Origin: Oscillospiraceae bacterium
GTDB taxonomy: Bacteria > Bacillota > Clostridia > Oscillospirales > Oscillospiraceae
NCBI GenBank assembly: GCA_009776905.1
Contig: WRMX01000009.1
Location: forward strand, 2,491-35,007
Reading direction: 5' to 3'
DNA: 32,517 nucleotides
The position numbers were made by a program, and so were the translations under genes. The notes below the pieces were generated by a model that worked only from the letters and a program-made list of their open reading frames with translations, was not told the DNA's origin and did no database searches. This document shows positions 20,510 through 29,093 of this stretch, piece by piece. The stretch's first letter is position 1. Each line of letters opens with the position of its first letter.

Positions 20510-21616
20510 TCATTCCGCCTGCTTGCTCAAATACGCGTTGATAAACCCATCGAGATCCCCGTCCATGACCGCATTAATATTCCCATTTTCAAAATTCGTA
20601 CGATGATCCTTCACCAAAGTATAAGGCATAAAGACATATGACCGTATCTGGCTTCCCCACTCGATCTTCATCTGCTCGCCCTTGATGTCGCTGATTTTGT
20701 CCAAATGCTGGCGCTCCTTGATCTCGATGAGCTTCGACCGCAGCATCCGCATGGCAACCTCGCGGTTTTGATGCTGGCTGCGCTCCATCTGGCAAGCGAC
20801 TATCAACCCCGTGGGAACATGCGTGATGCGGACAGCGCTCTCCGTCTTGTTGACATGCTGCCCGCCCGCTCCCGATGAACGATATGTATCAACCTTCAAA
20901 TCCTCGGAACGGATCTCTAGCTCGACATCGTCGGAAATGAGCGGAGTCACCTCGATTGCAGCAAAGGAAGTATGCCGCCTGCCGGAAGCATCGAAAGGCG
21001 ATATCCGCACGAGCCGATGAATGCCGCCCTCGCTCTTTAGATAGCCATAAGCATTATCGCCGACGATCTCAATAGACGCCGATTTGATGCCGGCTTCCTC
21101 GCCATCGAGCCAATCGACCAGCTTATATTCCATGCCGTGCCTCTCCGCCCAACGCGTATACATGCGATATAGCATCTGCGCCCAATCCATCGCTTCAGTC
21201 CCGCCCGCGCCCGCATGGAACGACAGAATCGCGCTGCAATTATCGTATTCCCCCGAAAGCAGCGTCGCAAGTCTTGCAGCTTCAAGCGTGTCGCTATATG
21301 CATCAAACTCGCTCGCGAGCTCCGGCAGCAAGCTTTCATCAGTTTCCTCAATTGCCATCTGGCACAAAGCCATCAAATCGCTCCAGCTGCCTGCGAGCTT
21401 ATCATATTTGTCAAACTTGCTCCTGAGCTGCTTCGTCCTCTGCAACACTTTTTGGGAATTATCCAAATCGTTCCAGAACCCGTCGCTTGCGGACTCCTCC
21501 TCAAGGCTTCTAAGCTCCTCAGCAGCATCATCCAGCTTGAACGCTAACTTCAAATTATCCAGCGTAGGCTTCAATGCCAGGATTTTCTGTTTAAATTCTT
21601 CAAATTCGATTAACAT
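20510..21616 (-). CDS. prfB: Peptide chain release factor 2
   Basis: 'RISPFDASGRRHTSF' (SPF motif) and 'SSGAGGQHVNKTESAVRITHVPTG' (GGQ). Start at ATG 21616 (MLIEFEEFKQK). Confidence 0.95.
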   Translation of the reverse strand: MLIEFEEFKQKILALKPTLDNLKLAFKLDDAAEELRSLEEESASDGFWNDLDNSQKVLQRTKQLRSKFDKYDKLAGSWSDLMALCQMAIEETDESLLPELASEFDAYSDTLEAARLATLLSGEYDNCSAILSFHAGAGGTEAMDWAQMLYRMYTRWAERHGMEYKLVDWLDGEEAGIKSASIEIVGDNAYGYLKSEGGIHRLVRISPFDASGRRHTSFAAIEVTPLISDDVELEIRSEDLKVDTYRSSGAGGQHVNKTESAVRITHVPTGLIVACQMERSQHQNREVAMRMLRSKLIEIKERQHLDKISDIKGEQMKIEWGSQIRSYVFMPYTLVKDHRTNFENGNINAVMDGDLDGFINAYLSKQAE

Positions 21617-21710
21617 ATTTCGCGACCAATCTCGCTGTTCCCGGAGCGAAATCCAGTCCGACGTGAGGTCTCCGCCCCACATCCCGGACACGGTCCGCTC
21701 CCCAAAACAA

Positions 21711-22583
21711 TCAACCTTTCTTTAAAATAACAACCGGGATATGCGGATTATTCAAAAATCTCGGCCAACCGGTATGGTTGCCAATCCCGCGCGAAACCAC
21801 CATGTTCGTGCTGCCCATCGAATATAATCCATTCGTATATGACGGCAGCCATTCACGTGAAGGCCCGATCAACCCATCCGTGAACGGCAGTCTGATGATG
21901 CCTCCATGCGCATGGCCGGACAATACGAGGTCGATCCCAAGCTCGCTATAGAGAGGCAAATTTCCGTTCCTATGCTCGAGCATGATAAAGAACGAATCGC
22001 CTTCTGCCTGACGCACCCTCTCGACGAATTCCTCCGGTTTGGTCATATCGGCAGGGCCGTTCGGATCGTCAGTGCCGGCAAGAACCAACGACTCCCCGCC
22101 GGATTCGAGAAGCACATACTTATTGCGAAGAACAGTTACCCCATGCTCCTCCAGCATTGGCAGAAGCTCCCGAATCCCACCATCGTCCCACTCATGATTC
22201 CCCGTGATGTAGTACAAGGGGGCGATAAGCGAAAGCTCACTGACAAGATTCTCCGCAATCGCAAGTTGGCCGTCAATCGGAGGTTTGTCATAATGGTCGG
22301 TGAAATCCCCAGCGATCACGATAATATCCGGCGCCGTATCCCTGACTTTTGAAACAAGTCTGATATTATCCTTGCCAAAAACCGCCGCATGGATATCAGA
22401 AAGCACGGCGATCCTGAACCCGTCAAACGCATCGGGCAAGTTTGAATATTCCAGAACATACTCCGTTGTGACGATTCTATAATAACTATCCAGCAGCAAT
22501 GCCGCAACAGCAACAATCAACAGCAGCAAAACCCACGGAAGCACCCTATGCTTCCTCCCGGCATTCCTATCATCACTACTCAC
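21711..22583 (-). CDS. Membrane-anchored calcineurin-like metallophosphoesterase (YkuE/YaeI-like)
   Basis: 'RIAVLSDIHAAVFG', 'IIVIAGDFTDHY', 'YYITGNHEWDDGG', 'LVLSGHAHGG'; N-terminal TM; GTG start at 22583 proposed because the listed ATG 22682 lies inside the upstream gene. Confidence 0.85.
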   Translation of the reverse strand: MSSDDRNAGRKHRVLPWVLLLLIVAVAALLLDSYYRIVTTEYVLEYSNLPDAFDGFRIAVLSDIHAAVFGKDNIRLVSKVRDTAPDIIVIAGDFTDHYDKPPIDGQLAIAENLVSELSLIAPLYYITGNHEWDDGGIRELLPMLEEHGVTVLRNKYVLLESGGESLVLAGTDDPNGPADMTKPEEFVERVRQAEGDSFFIMLEHRNGNLPLYSELGIDLVLSGHAHGGIIRLPFTDGLIGPSREWLPSYTNGLYSMGSTNMVVSRGIGNHTGWPRFLNNPHIPVVILKKG

Positions 22584-22599
22584 AATCCACTCCACATAT

Positions 22600-23679
22600 C
22601 TACGTCGCCTCGCGGTCCCGCACAAAAACATGCTTGATATTAGGATCCGCCGTCTGGCGAAAATCGATTTCAAAACGATCAATCGACTTGATCATCGCAG
22701 AAAGGCTCATATAGCCGAAATTCCTATGGTCGAAATCCGGCTGCTTCTTTATAATCAGATTACCAAGCTCGCCCATAAAAACAACGCCATCATCATCCGC
22801 AAGATCGGCGACGGAATCCGCAATCAAGTGGACGACAGGATCCGGCACGCGGACGCCGCGCTGCTTTGATGAACTTGACGAATGGGCCTGTCTGTCACGC
22901 AGTGCGGACTCCAAGCTCAGCTCGCCATCATCATCGCCAGGCTTCTCATCATCGCCGGATTTCGCATCACCGTCCGTCTTAGCGGCATCACCGCCCGTCT
23001 TGGCTGCATCGCTGCCCGACTTCGCGGCATCACCGCCCGATTTGGCGGCATCGCCACCCGACTTGGCAGTACCGCCGCCGGATTTCGCAGCACCGCCCGA
23101 CTTGGCAGCGCCGCCGGAACCGCCATTGCCATTTCCGGATTTCTTCTCCCCACGCCCCGGCCGCGTATTTTCCGTCTCCGCCGGCGCCTCCTCCTCATCC
23201 ACGCCCAAGCCATTGCCCCTGGCGCGGATGACCTCGATATAAGTGAACTTATCACAGGCAGCGATAAACGCGCTCGGCGTTTTTCGCTCGCCAATGCCAA
23301 TCACGCGCTGCCCCGCCTCGCGAAGCCGAATCGCAAGCCGCGTGAAATCGCTATCGCTCGAAACAATGACAAAACCATCAGTTTTCTCAGTATACAAAAT
23401 ATCCATTGCATCGATGATCATAGCGGAATCGCTGGAATTCTTCCCTGTAGTGTAGCCATATTGCTGAATCGGCGTTATCGCATTTTCAAGCAAAGAGAAC
23501 TTCCAGTTCGCGACGGAAGGATTCGTCCAATCGCCATAAATTCTTTTAATCGTAGGAGTGCCGTATATGGCAACCTCCTCCAAAATGCTTTTTATATGCT
23601 TGCGCGGCACGTTCTCCGCATCAATAAGCACTGCAAGCCTCAAATTGTTGAGATCAAGCGCATTATTCACCATCCGCAC
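22600..23679 (-). CDS. NYN-domain (PIN-like nuclease) protein with C-terminal OST-HTH/LOTUS domain
   Basis: 'LRLAVLIDAENVPRKHIKSILEEV ... DSAMIIDAMDILYTEKTDGFVIVSSDSDFTRLAIRLREAGQRVIGIG' (NYN/LabA-like); C-terminus 'VVHLIADSVADLADDDGVVFMGELGNLIIKKQPDFDHRNFGYMSLSAMIKSIDRFEI' (LOTUS-like); linker of ~7-aa AAKSGGD repeats. Confidence 0.85.
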   Translation of the reverse strand: MRMVNNALDLNNLRLAVLIDAENVPRKHIKSILEEVAIYGTPTIKRIYGDWTNPSVANWKFSLLENAITPIQQYGYTTGKNSSDSAMIIDAMDILYTEKTDGFVIVSSDSDFTRLAIRLREAGQRVIGIGERKTPSAFIAACDKFTYIEVIRARGNGLGVDEEEAPAETENTRPGRGEKKSGNGNGGSGGAAKSGGAAKSGGGTAKSGGDAAKSGGDAAKSGSDAAKTGGDAAKTDGDAKSGDDEKPGDDDGELSLESALRDRQAHSSSSSKQRGVRVPDPVVHLIADSVADLADDDGVVFMGELGNLIIKKQPDFDHRNFGYMSLSAMIKSIDRFEIDFRQTADPNIKHVFVRDREAT

Positions 23680-23704
23680 CTCTCACATAAGATTTAATAC
23701 CAAC

Positions 23705-23879
23705 TAACGTGGGCTGCGCCCACAACCCATCGGGACAGCTCGCTTACGAGCGAAATGAATTCGATCTACTCGCTTGTCCCTCACGCAGCTACGCTGCGCA
23801 CCGCGCTTCGCGCGGTGTTAGTACCTGACGGACTGAAAATATCTTGCTTTTTGTTGGTGTTATGCATCCGTCAGGTACT
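23705..23879 (-). repeat. Composite intergenic repeat, copy B (opposite orientation to copy A)
   Basis: Terminal arms AGTACCTGACGGA (23820-23832) / TCCGTCAGGTACT (23867-23879) give a 60-bp stem-loop; adjacent CACCGCGCTTCGCGCGGTG; GAAATGAATTC; distal ACGTGGGCTGCGCCCACAACCC hairpin. Confidence 0.7.
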
Positions 23880-23951
23880 GAATGAAATACCGTCGCTATT
23901 CTACCACATAAAAAAGCACTACGCAATATATCGAATCGGGGGGTGTTCTGG

Positions 23952-23980
23952 TTGACATGCAGATATTATTGTGATACTAT
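23952..23980 (+). promoter_or_regulatory. Sigma-A-type promoter for the oligopeptide transporter operon
   Basis: TTGACA (23952-23957), 17-nt spacer, TACTAT (23975-23980). Confidence 0.65.
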
Positions 23981-24029
23981 CCATATAACAAAAACACAGC
24001 AAAAAGCAACAGCAAAAGGAGGAATATCA

Positions 24030-26039
24030 ATGAATAAAAGAAAGCTACTCGCCCTGCTGCTCTCGGCAATGATCCTCATCAGCATCCTCGCAGCCTGCGG
24101 AGGCACGGAAACCAAAAACGAATCTCCACCCCCGCTAGAAAACAACGCCACAGACAGCACGGACACCACGGACACCACCCCGCCCGCGACTAACACATCG
24201 CCGCAACAGCCCGGCGGACAACAGCCCGGTGGACAACAAACTGAGGAAACCGACAATGCGCCGCCGTCCACTGACAATTCCGGAGCTCCCGCGAATATCA
24301 ACTCCAAAGTCCCGCGCGACACATTCATAGTCGGGACGCCCGCCATGAACGGCGACTTCATCCCCGGCTTTGGTAACAGCGCATACGACAAGTCCATCAA
24401 AGTCCTCACTAACGGGTTCTACGAGACGTATTGGGAAACCCCCGACGGCCAGCTCGCTCTCAACCCCACGGTCGTCAAGGACGAGCAGATATCTTTCGAC
24501 GCTGATGGCAACAAAACCTACACATTCACCATCTGGGACGATCTGAAATGGAACAATGGCGAGACTATATACGCTAAAGATTATGTCGCGACGTATCTGT
24601 TCTTCGATTCTCCCGAATATGCCGCCGTCGGCGCCGTGTTCGAGTTGGAAGGCATCATCGGAACATTTGAATATCTCGAAGGCGATGCGGAATATTATGC
24701 CGGCGTCAAGCTCATCGATGACTTCACATTCTCCCTGACTGTCTCCGCTGATGAGCTCCCGTATTTCTGGGAATCGGCCTTCGTCACGACAGCCCCCTAC
24801 GGCCCCATCTGCCTTAAAACTTACTCCCCCGGCAATGACATTATCTCAGACGAGAACGGCTCGCGCTTCGTCAACGACATTGCGGCCGACTGCGAACGCA
24901 TTGCTGCCGGAGAGCGCTATGCCCCCACTGTGACATGCGGTCCGTATAAATTCATCAGCTTCGACGGCTCGACGGTCACGATGCAGCGCAATCAATTCTA
25001 TAAGTCCGACCAGACCGGCAACAAGCCCGTGTTCGAGTGGGTCATCCAAAAGGAAGTTCCCACGGAGACCGACGTTGACATGGTGCTCAGCGGCGACATC
25101 GACTTTCGTGCCGGAAACGTTGAGGGTAATAAGATTGAAGCAGCCATTGCAAGCGAGAATGGTTCATACACCACTTATCTGCGAGCCGGATATGGCTTGC
25201 TTGCGTTCGCGTGCAACTTCGGCCCGACTGCCGACGTCAATGTCCGTTGGGCAATCGCCAGCATCATCGACCGCAACACGATCATCAACAACGTCCTTGG
25301 CGGATATGGCGGAACAGTCGATGCTTCTTATGGCATGGCGCAGTGGACGTATCAGCTTAAACGCAGAGAGATTGCCGCGCAGCTCACCCCCATTGCGTTC
25401 AACCTCGACAAAGCCAATGACCTGCTCGATTTGTCCGATTATAAGTATGAAGCCGATGGCACGACCCCCTTCGACCGCACGAAAGCCGGCCCCGATGGCT
25501 CATACATGCGGTATAACAGCAACGGCGAGATGTTGGTCATCCACCACCTGAGCGCCTCCCCGACAGTCGGCGGCGCCATCGAGAGCGAGACAATCAAAAA
25601 CGCTCCGCTCGTCGGCATGAAATATGAAGTCACCCACGGCGAGTTCAACGATTTGCTCAACAACTACTATTACGGAGCCGACATGGGCGACGACCAATAT
25701 TTCCATTCGTTCAACCTCGCGGTTGACTTCACTTCTGTGGACGATAAATACTGGAGTTCCCACTCCGATGTCGCAAACACATGGATGAACCCCACCCCGA
25801 TCATCGACGACGAGATCGACAGGCTCACGGAGGAGATGCGCCGCCTCGATGGTTCGGAAACCGAGAAGTATGCCGACCTTTGGCTGCAATACCAGGTACG
25901 TTGGCAGCAAATCCTCCCGCAACTCCCGCTCTATTCAAACCAATACTACGATATTTATAACACTGTCGTTGTAGACGTTCCGACTTCGCCATACGCGAAT
26001 TATGACAACGTGATCTGCCAGATCACAAAGTGGCCGTAA
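24030..26039 (+). CDS. Oligopeptide/dipeptide ABC transporter substrate-binding lipoprotein (SBP_bac_5 type)
   Basis: AGGAGG then ATG 24030: MNKRKLLALLLSAMILISILAACGG (lipobox), Pro/Gln/Thr-rich linker, then 'DAD.NKTYTFTIWDDLKWNNGETIYAKDYVATYLF'. Listed start 23943 lies upstream of the promoter. Confidence 0.92.
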   Translation: MNKRKLLALLLSAMILISILAACGGTETKNESPPPLENNATDSTDTTDTTPPATNTSPQQPGGQQPGGQQTEETDNAPPSTDNSGAPANINSKVPRDTFIVGTPAMNGDFIPGFGNSAYDKSIKVLTNGFYETYWETPDGQLALNPTVVKDEQISFDADGNKTYTFTIWDDLKWNNGETIYAKDYVATYLFFDSPEYAAVGAVFELEGIIGTFEYLEGDAEYYAGVKLIDDFTFSLTVSADELPYFWESAFVTTAPYGPICLKTYSPGNDIISDENGSRFVNDIAADCERIAAGERYAPTVTCGPYKFISFDGSTVTMQRNQFYKSDQTGNKPVFEWVIQKEVPTETDVDMVLSGDIDFRAGNVEGNKIEAAIASENGSYTTYLRAGYGLLAFACNFGPTADVNVRWAIASIIDRNTIINNVLGGYGGTVDASYGMAQWTYQLKRREIAAQLTPIAFNLDKANDLLDLSDYKYEADGTTPFDRTKAGPDGSYMRYNSNGEMLVIHHLSASPTVGGAIESETIKNAPLVGMKYEVTHGEFNDLLNNYYYGADMGDDQYFHSFNLAVDFTSVDDKYWSSHSDVANTWMNPTPIIDDEIDRLTEEMRRLDGSETEKYADLWLQYQVRWQQILPQLPLYSNQYYDIYNTVVVDVPTSPYANYDNVICQITKWP

Positions 26040-26082
26040 GCATTCGTCTGCATCTGCCGCATCATCACGCACGCAATTGTGG

Positions 26083-26110
26083 GGATGGGTGAACTCCCAT
26101 CCCCACTAGA
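26083..26110 (+). repeat. Intergenic hairpin (GTGGGGATGGG..CCCATCCCCAC) related to the composite-repeat hairpin
   Basis: TTGTGGGGATGGG-tgaact-CCCATCCCCAC, perfect 11-bp stem between the SBP and permease genes. Confidence 0.65.
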
Positions 26111-26201
26111 CAATTGTGTATGAGCTAGGCTTCGCGAGGCCCGGCGGGATCTGCGCAACAGAGCCACGTAACAGAACCACGACTGACGGAGGGGGGCTAC
26201 T

Positions 26202-27176
26202 ATGTTCAGATACATAGTAAAGCGTATATTGATACTTATCCCGGTAATCATCTGCATATCCATCATATTATTCGCCATTGGCAAAGCGATGCCCGGAGAC
26301 CCTGTTCGCGCGATGCTGCCGCCGACGTTAAAACCCGATCTCTATGAGATCGCATACGCCAACACCTACGAGCGCCTCGGACTCGATAAATCGTTGCCTG
26401 AGCAGTATTTCCGATGGATATATAACATAATCCTCAAAGGCGACCTCGGCTGGTCGACGATGAACAACCGCCCGGTTGCCGATGCCGTGCAGATCCCCCT
26501 CAGAAACACCATAATGCTCAACATTTTCGTCAACATATTATACCTTGCTATCGCCCTGCCCGTTGGCATAAAAATGGCGACAAAGCGGGGTTCTTTGTTT
26601 GACAACGCATTTCAGGTCGGCTCGCTGATAACCTGGTCGGTGCCGACATTCTTCCTCGCGCTCGTCCTTGTCTTTTTCTTCAGCGTAAAACTCGGCTGGC
26701 TGCCGATGGGCGGCATGCCGGACACATACATGCTGGGAGCATTCGATTCCTTTGTCCAATGGGTGAGGTTTCTTATCTTGCCCGTGATTACGCTCACGAT
26801 CGTCAGCCTCGCCGGCGCCCTTAGATATATTCGCAACGCAATGATCGACGCATTGTCCCAGGACTATATCCGCACGGCGCGATCAAAAGGTCTGGGGGAA
26901 AAAGTGGTCATATATTCGCATGCTTTGAGAAACGCGATGATCCCGATTTCCACAATAATCGTTTCGACATTGTTCTCCCTCTTCACGGGCGCAGCGCTCA
27001 CGGAGTCCGTTTTCGCCTACAACGGCATCGGCAGGCTGCTCCTGCGCGCGGTCTACCAACGGGACACCATGCTCATCGTCACGATGAACCTGTTTTTTGC
27101 GCTCATAAGCATCATCTCCGTGCTGGTCTCGGACGTCATATATGGCCTCGCGGATCCGCGCATCAAGCTGCGATAG
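26202..27176 (+). CDS. Oligopeptide ABC transporter permease (DppB/OppB type)
   Basis: 'MFRYIVKRILILIPVIICISIILFAIGKAMPGDP', 'QDYIRTARSKGLGEKVVIYSHALRNAMIPI' (EAA loop); SD GGAGG. Confidence 0.95.
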   Translation: MFRYIVKRILILIPVIICISIILFAIGKAMPGDPVRAMLPPTLKPDLYEIAYANTYERLGLDKSLPEQYFRWIYNIILKGDLGWSTMNNRPVADAVQIPLRNTIMLNIFVNILYLAIALPVGIKMATKRGSLFDNAFQVGSLITWSVPTFFLALVLVFFFSVKLGWLPMGGMPDTYMLGAFDSFVQWVRFLILPVITLTIVSLAGALRYIRNAMIDALSQDYIRTARSKGLGEKVVIYSHALRNAMIPISTIIVSTLFSLFTGAALTESVFAYNGIGRLLLRAVYQRDTMLIVTMNLFFALISIISVLVSDVIYGLADPRIKLR

Positions 27177-27190
27177 GGGGGGGTGGAGAT

Positions 27191-29083
27191 ATGGCAAAAA
27201 ACAGCAACGGGGCAAACAAGGTCGGGCGTTCATTCGGCTCGATGTTCAAGCGTTTGTTCGTGCGTGATAAAAGCGCTGTAAACATACTTGAAGAAGAAGC
27301 GCTCAGGACTCCCGGCAAGACAATATTATTGAATCTCTTGCATAATAAGCTCGCGATCATCGGCTTCTGCGGCTTTGTCGTGATAATACTCTTCTGTTTC
27401 GTGGGCTCCGCCATCAACCCTCTGACAGAGACATACAGCGAGTTCACCAACGCGAACCTCCGCCCGGGGATCAACTATCTGAAATATCCAAAGGATCTTG
27501 GCGATAAAAACATCATAAAGATCGTATCCGGCGTGTCGTTCAGCATCGCGCTCGACGACCGGGGCGACTTATATATATGGGGCACGGAATGCAACCTTTT
27601 GCAAGCGGGCGTCTCCGACCCTATATTGAAAATCCCCGATGAGGTCAAAAATGCCCGCATCGTGGACATTGAGAGCGGGGGCGCGCACATAATCGCCCGC
27701 GACGATCAAGGCTATTTCTATGCATGGGGCCATTATGGGCATGGGCAGACGCGCATTCCGGATGACATCATGCAACAAATGTATGAAGAGAACCTCTCCT
27801 CAATAGTTAAAATGGCCGCAATGACGCGCTGGACAGCCCTTCTCGGAGACAATGGCTATGTATACTTATGGGGCAGCTTGCAGTCCGAAACAATTTTCAA
27901 CACCGGAATATATGCGACGACGGGCGTCATAGACATGGCTGCCGGCGACAACAACATGGTGCTCCTCCATCGCGACGGGACTGTTTCCGTCGTCGGCCAG
28001 TCCGGGACGGAGGTCATCACCCAGGTTCCGCCGGAATTGCAGGATGGTTCCGTCCGCGTGGTGTCCATCGCCGCGACAAACCGCAACGCGCTCGCCTTGG
28101 ACGACACGGGGAAGCTGTGGCTCTGGGGCAGCACGGAATATAGGCTCAATAACATGCCTGAAATCAAAGGCACGCCCATGGAGATCGCCGGCGGTTACAA
28201 AAACCTCGTCGTCCTTACTGACGCAGGGGAAATCATCGTATGGGGTTCAAATGAACTCAATCAGCTCAAGCTCCCGAAAAGCCTCTCCGGCCCCACGACG
28301 AGCGCCAAGCACATCTTTGCGGATTATCACCAATTCTATGCCACCGACGCCAATGGAAAAATCCTCGGTGCCTGGGGCAACAAAGGATATCTGTGGGGCA
28401 GCGATCAATTCGGCCGCGATATCTTCACGCGCACGATGCACGGCGGCAAGATTTCGCTGACGGTCGGTATTTGGGCCGTCATCATCTCTACTGTCATCGC
28501 AATCGTAGTCGGTTTAACAAGCGGATACTTGGGCGGGTGGATCGACCAAGGCCTGATGCGCCTGACCGATATATTCAGCGCTCTCCCCTTCCTCCCCATC
28601 GTCGTCACTCTCAATTACGTCATTGGGCAGAGCATTTCGTCGGCAAATCGCGTAAACTTGTTGATGATCCTTCTCGGCGTTTTGGGCTGGATGGGCCTTG
28701 CGCGGCTCATACGCGCGCAGCTGCTGCTCGAACGCGAAAAGGACTTTGTGCTCGCGGCGCGTTCGCTCGGGATCAAGCAGCGCGGCATCATGCTGCGCCA
28801 CATCCTCCCCAATGTCGTCAATTTCGTAATCGTCAGCGTCACGCTGAATTACGCCAGTTTCATATTGTCGGAAGCCGTTTTCAGTTTCCTCGGTTTCGGC
28901 GTCCCAGAGCCAAAGCCCTCCTGGGGCAATATGCTCAACAGCGCGATGGAGTCGGCTGTCATCCAGTTCTACTGGTGGCGGTGGATCATCCCCGCGCTCT
29001 TTGTCGTGGCGGCTGCTTTCTCCATAAACCTCGTCAGCGACGGTTTGCGCGAGGCTATGGACCCAAAAGCGAATGAGAGGTGA
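27191..29083 (+). CDS. Oligopeptide ABC transporter permease (DppC/OppC type) with an inserted seven-repeat RCC1-like beta-propeller
   Basis: TM1 'LAIIGFCGFVVIILFCFVGSAINPL'; RCC1-like repeats about aa 106-398; then 'LWGSDQFGRDIFTRTMHGGKISLTVG' and the remaining DppC TMs with EAA loop 'KDFVLAARSLGIKQRGIMLRHILPNV'. One uninterrupted ORF. Confidence 0.95.
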   Translation: MAKNSNGANKVGRSFGSMFKRLFVRDKSAVNILEEEALRTPGKTILLNLLHNKLAIIGFCGFVVIILFCFVGSAINPLTETYSEFTNANLRPGINYLKYPKDLGDKNIIKIVSGVSFSIALDDRGDLYIWGTECNLLQAGVSDPILKIPDEVKNARIVDIESGGAHIIARDDQGYFYAWGHYGHGQTRIPDDIMQQMYEENLSSIVKMAAMTRWTALLGDNGYVYLWGSLQSETIFNTGIYATTGVIDMAAGDNNMVLLHRDGTVSVVGQSGTEVITQVPPELQDGSVRVVSIAATNRNALALDDTGKLWLWGSTEYRLNNMPEIKGTPMEIAGGYKNLVVLTDAGEIIVWGSNELNQLKLPKSLSGPTTSAKHIFADYHQFYATDANGKILGAWGNKGYLWGSDQFGRDIFTRTMHGGKISLTVGIWAVIISTVIAIVVGLTSGYLGGWIDQGLMRLTDIFSALPFLPIVVTLNYVIGQSISSANRVNLLMILLGVLGWMGLARLIRAQLLLEREKDFVLAARSLGIKQRGIMLRHILPNVVNFVIVSVTLNYASFILSEAVFSFLGFGVPEPKPSWGNMLNSAMESAVIQFYWWRWIIPALFVVAAAFSINLVSDGLREAMDPKANER

Positions 29084-29093
29084 GGGCACGAAT

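Noticed and set aside
21617-21691. Upstream 25 codons of the prfB ORF as real N-terminus
   Set aside because: MSGMWGGDLTSDWISLREQRDW… does not resemble RF2 N-termini; MLIEFEEFKQK does.
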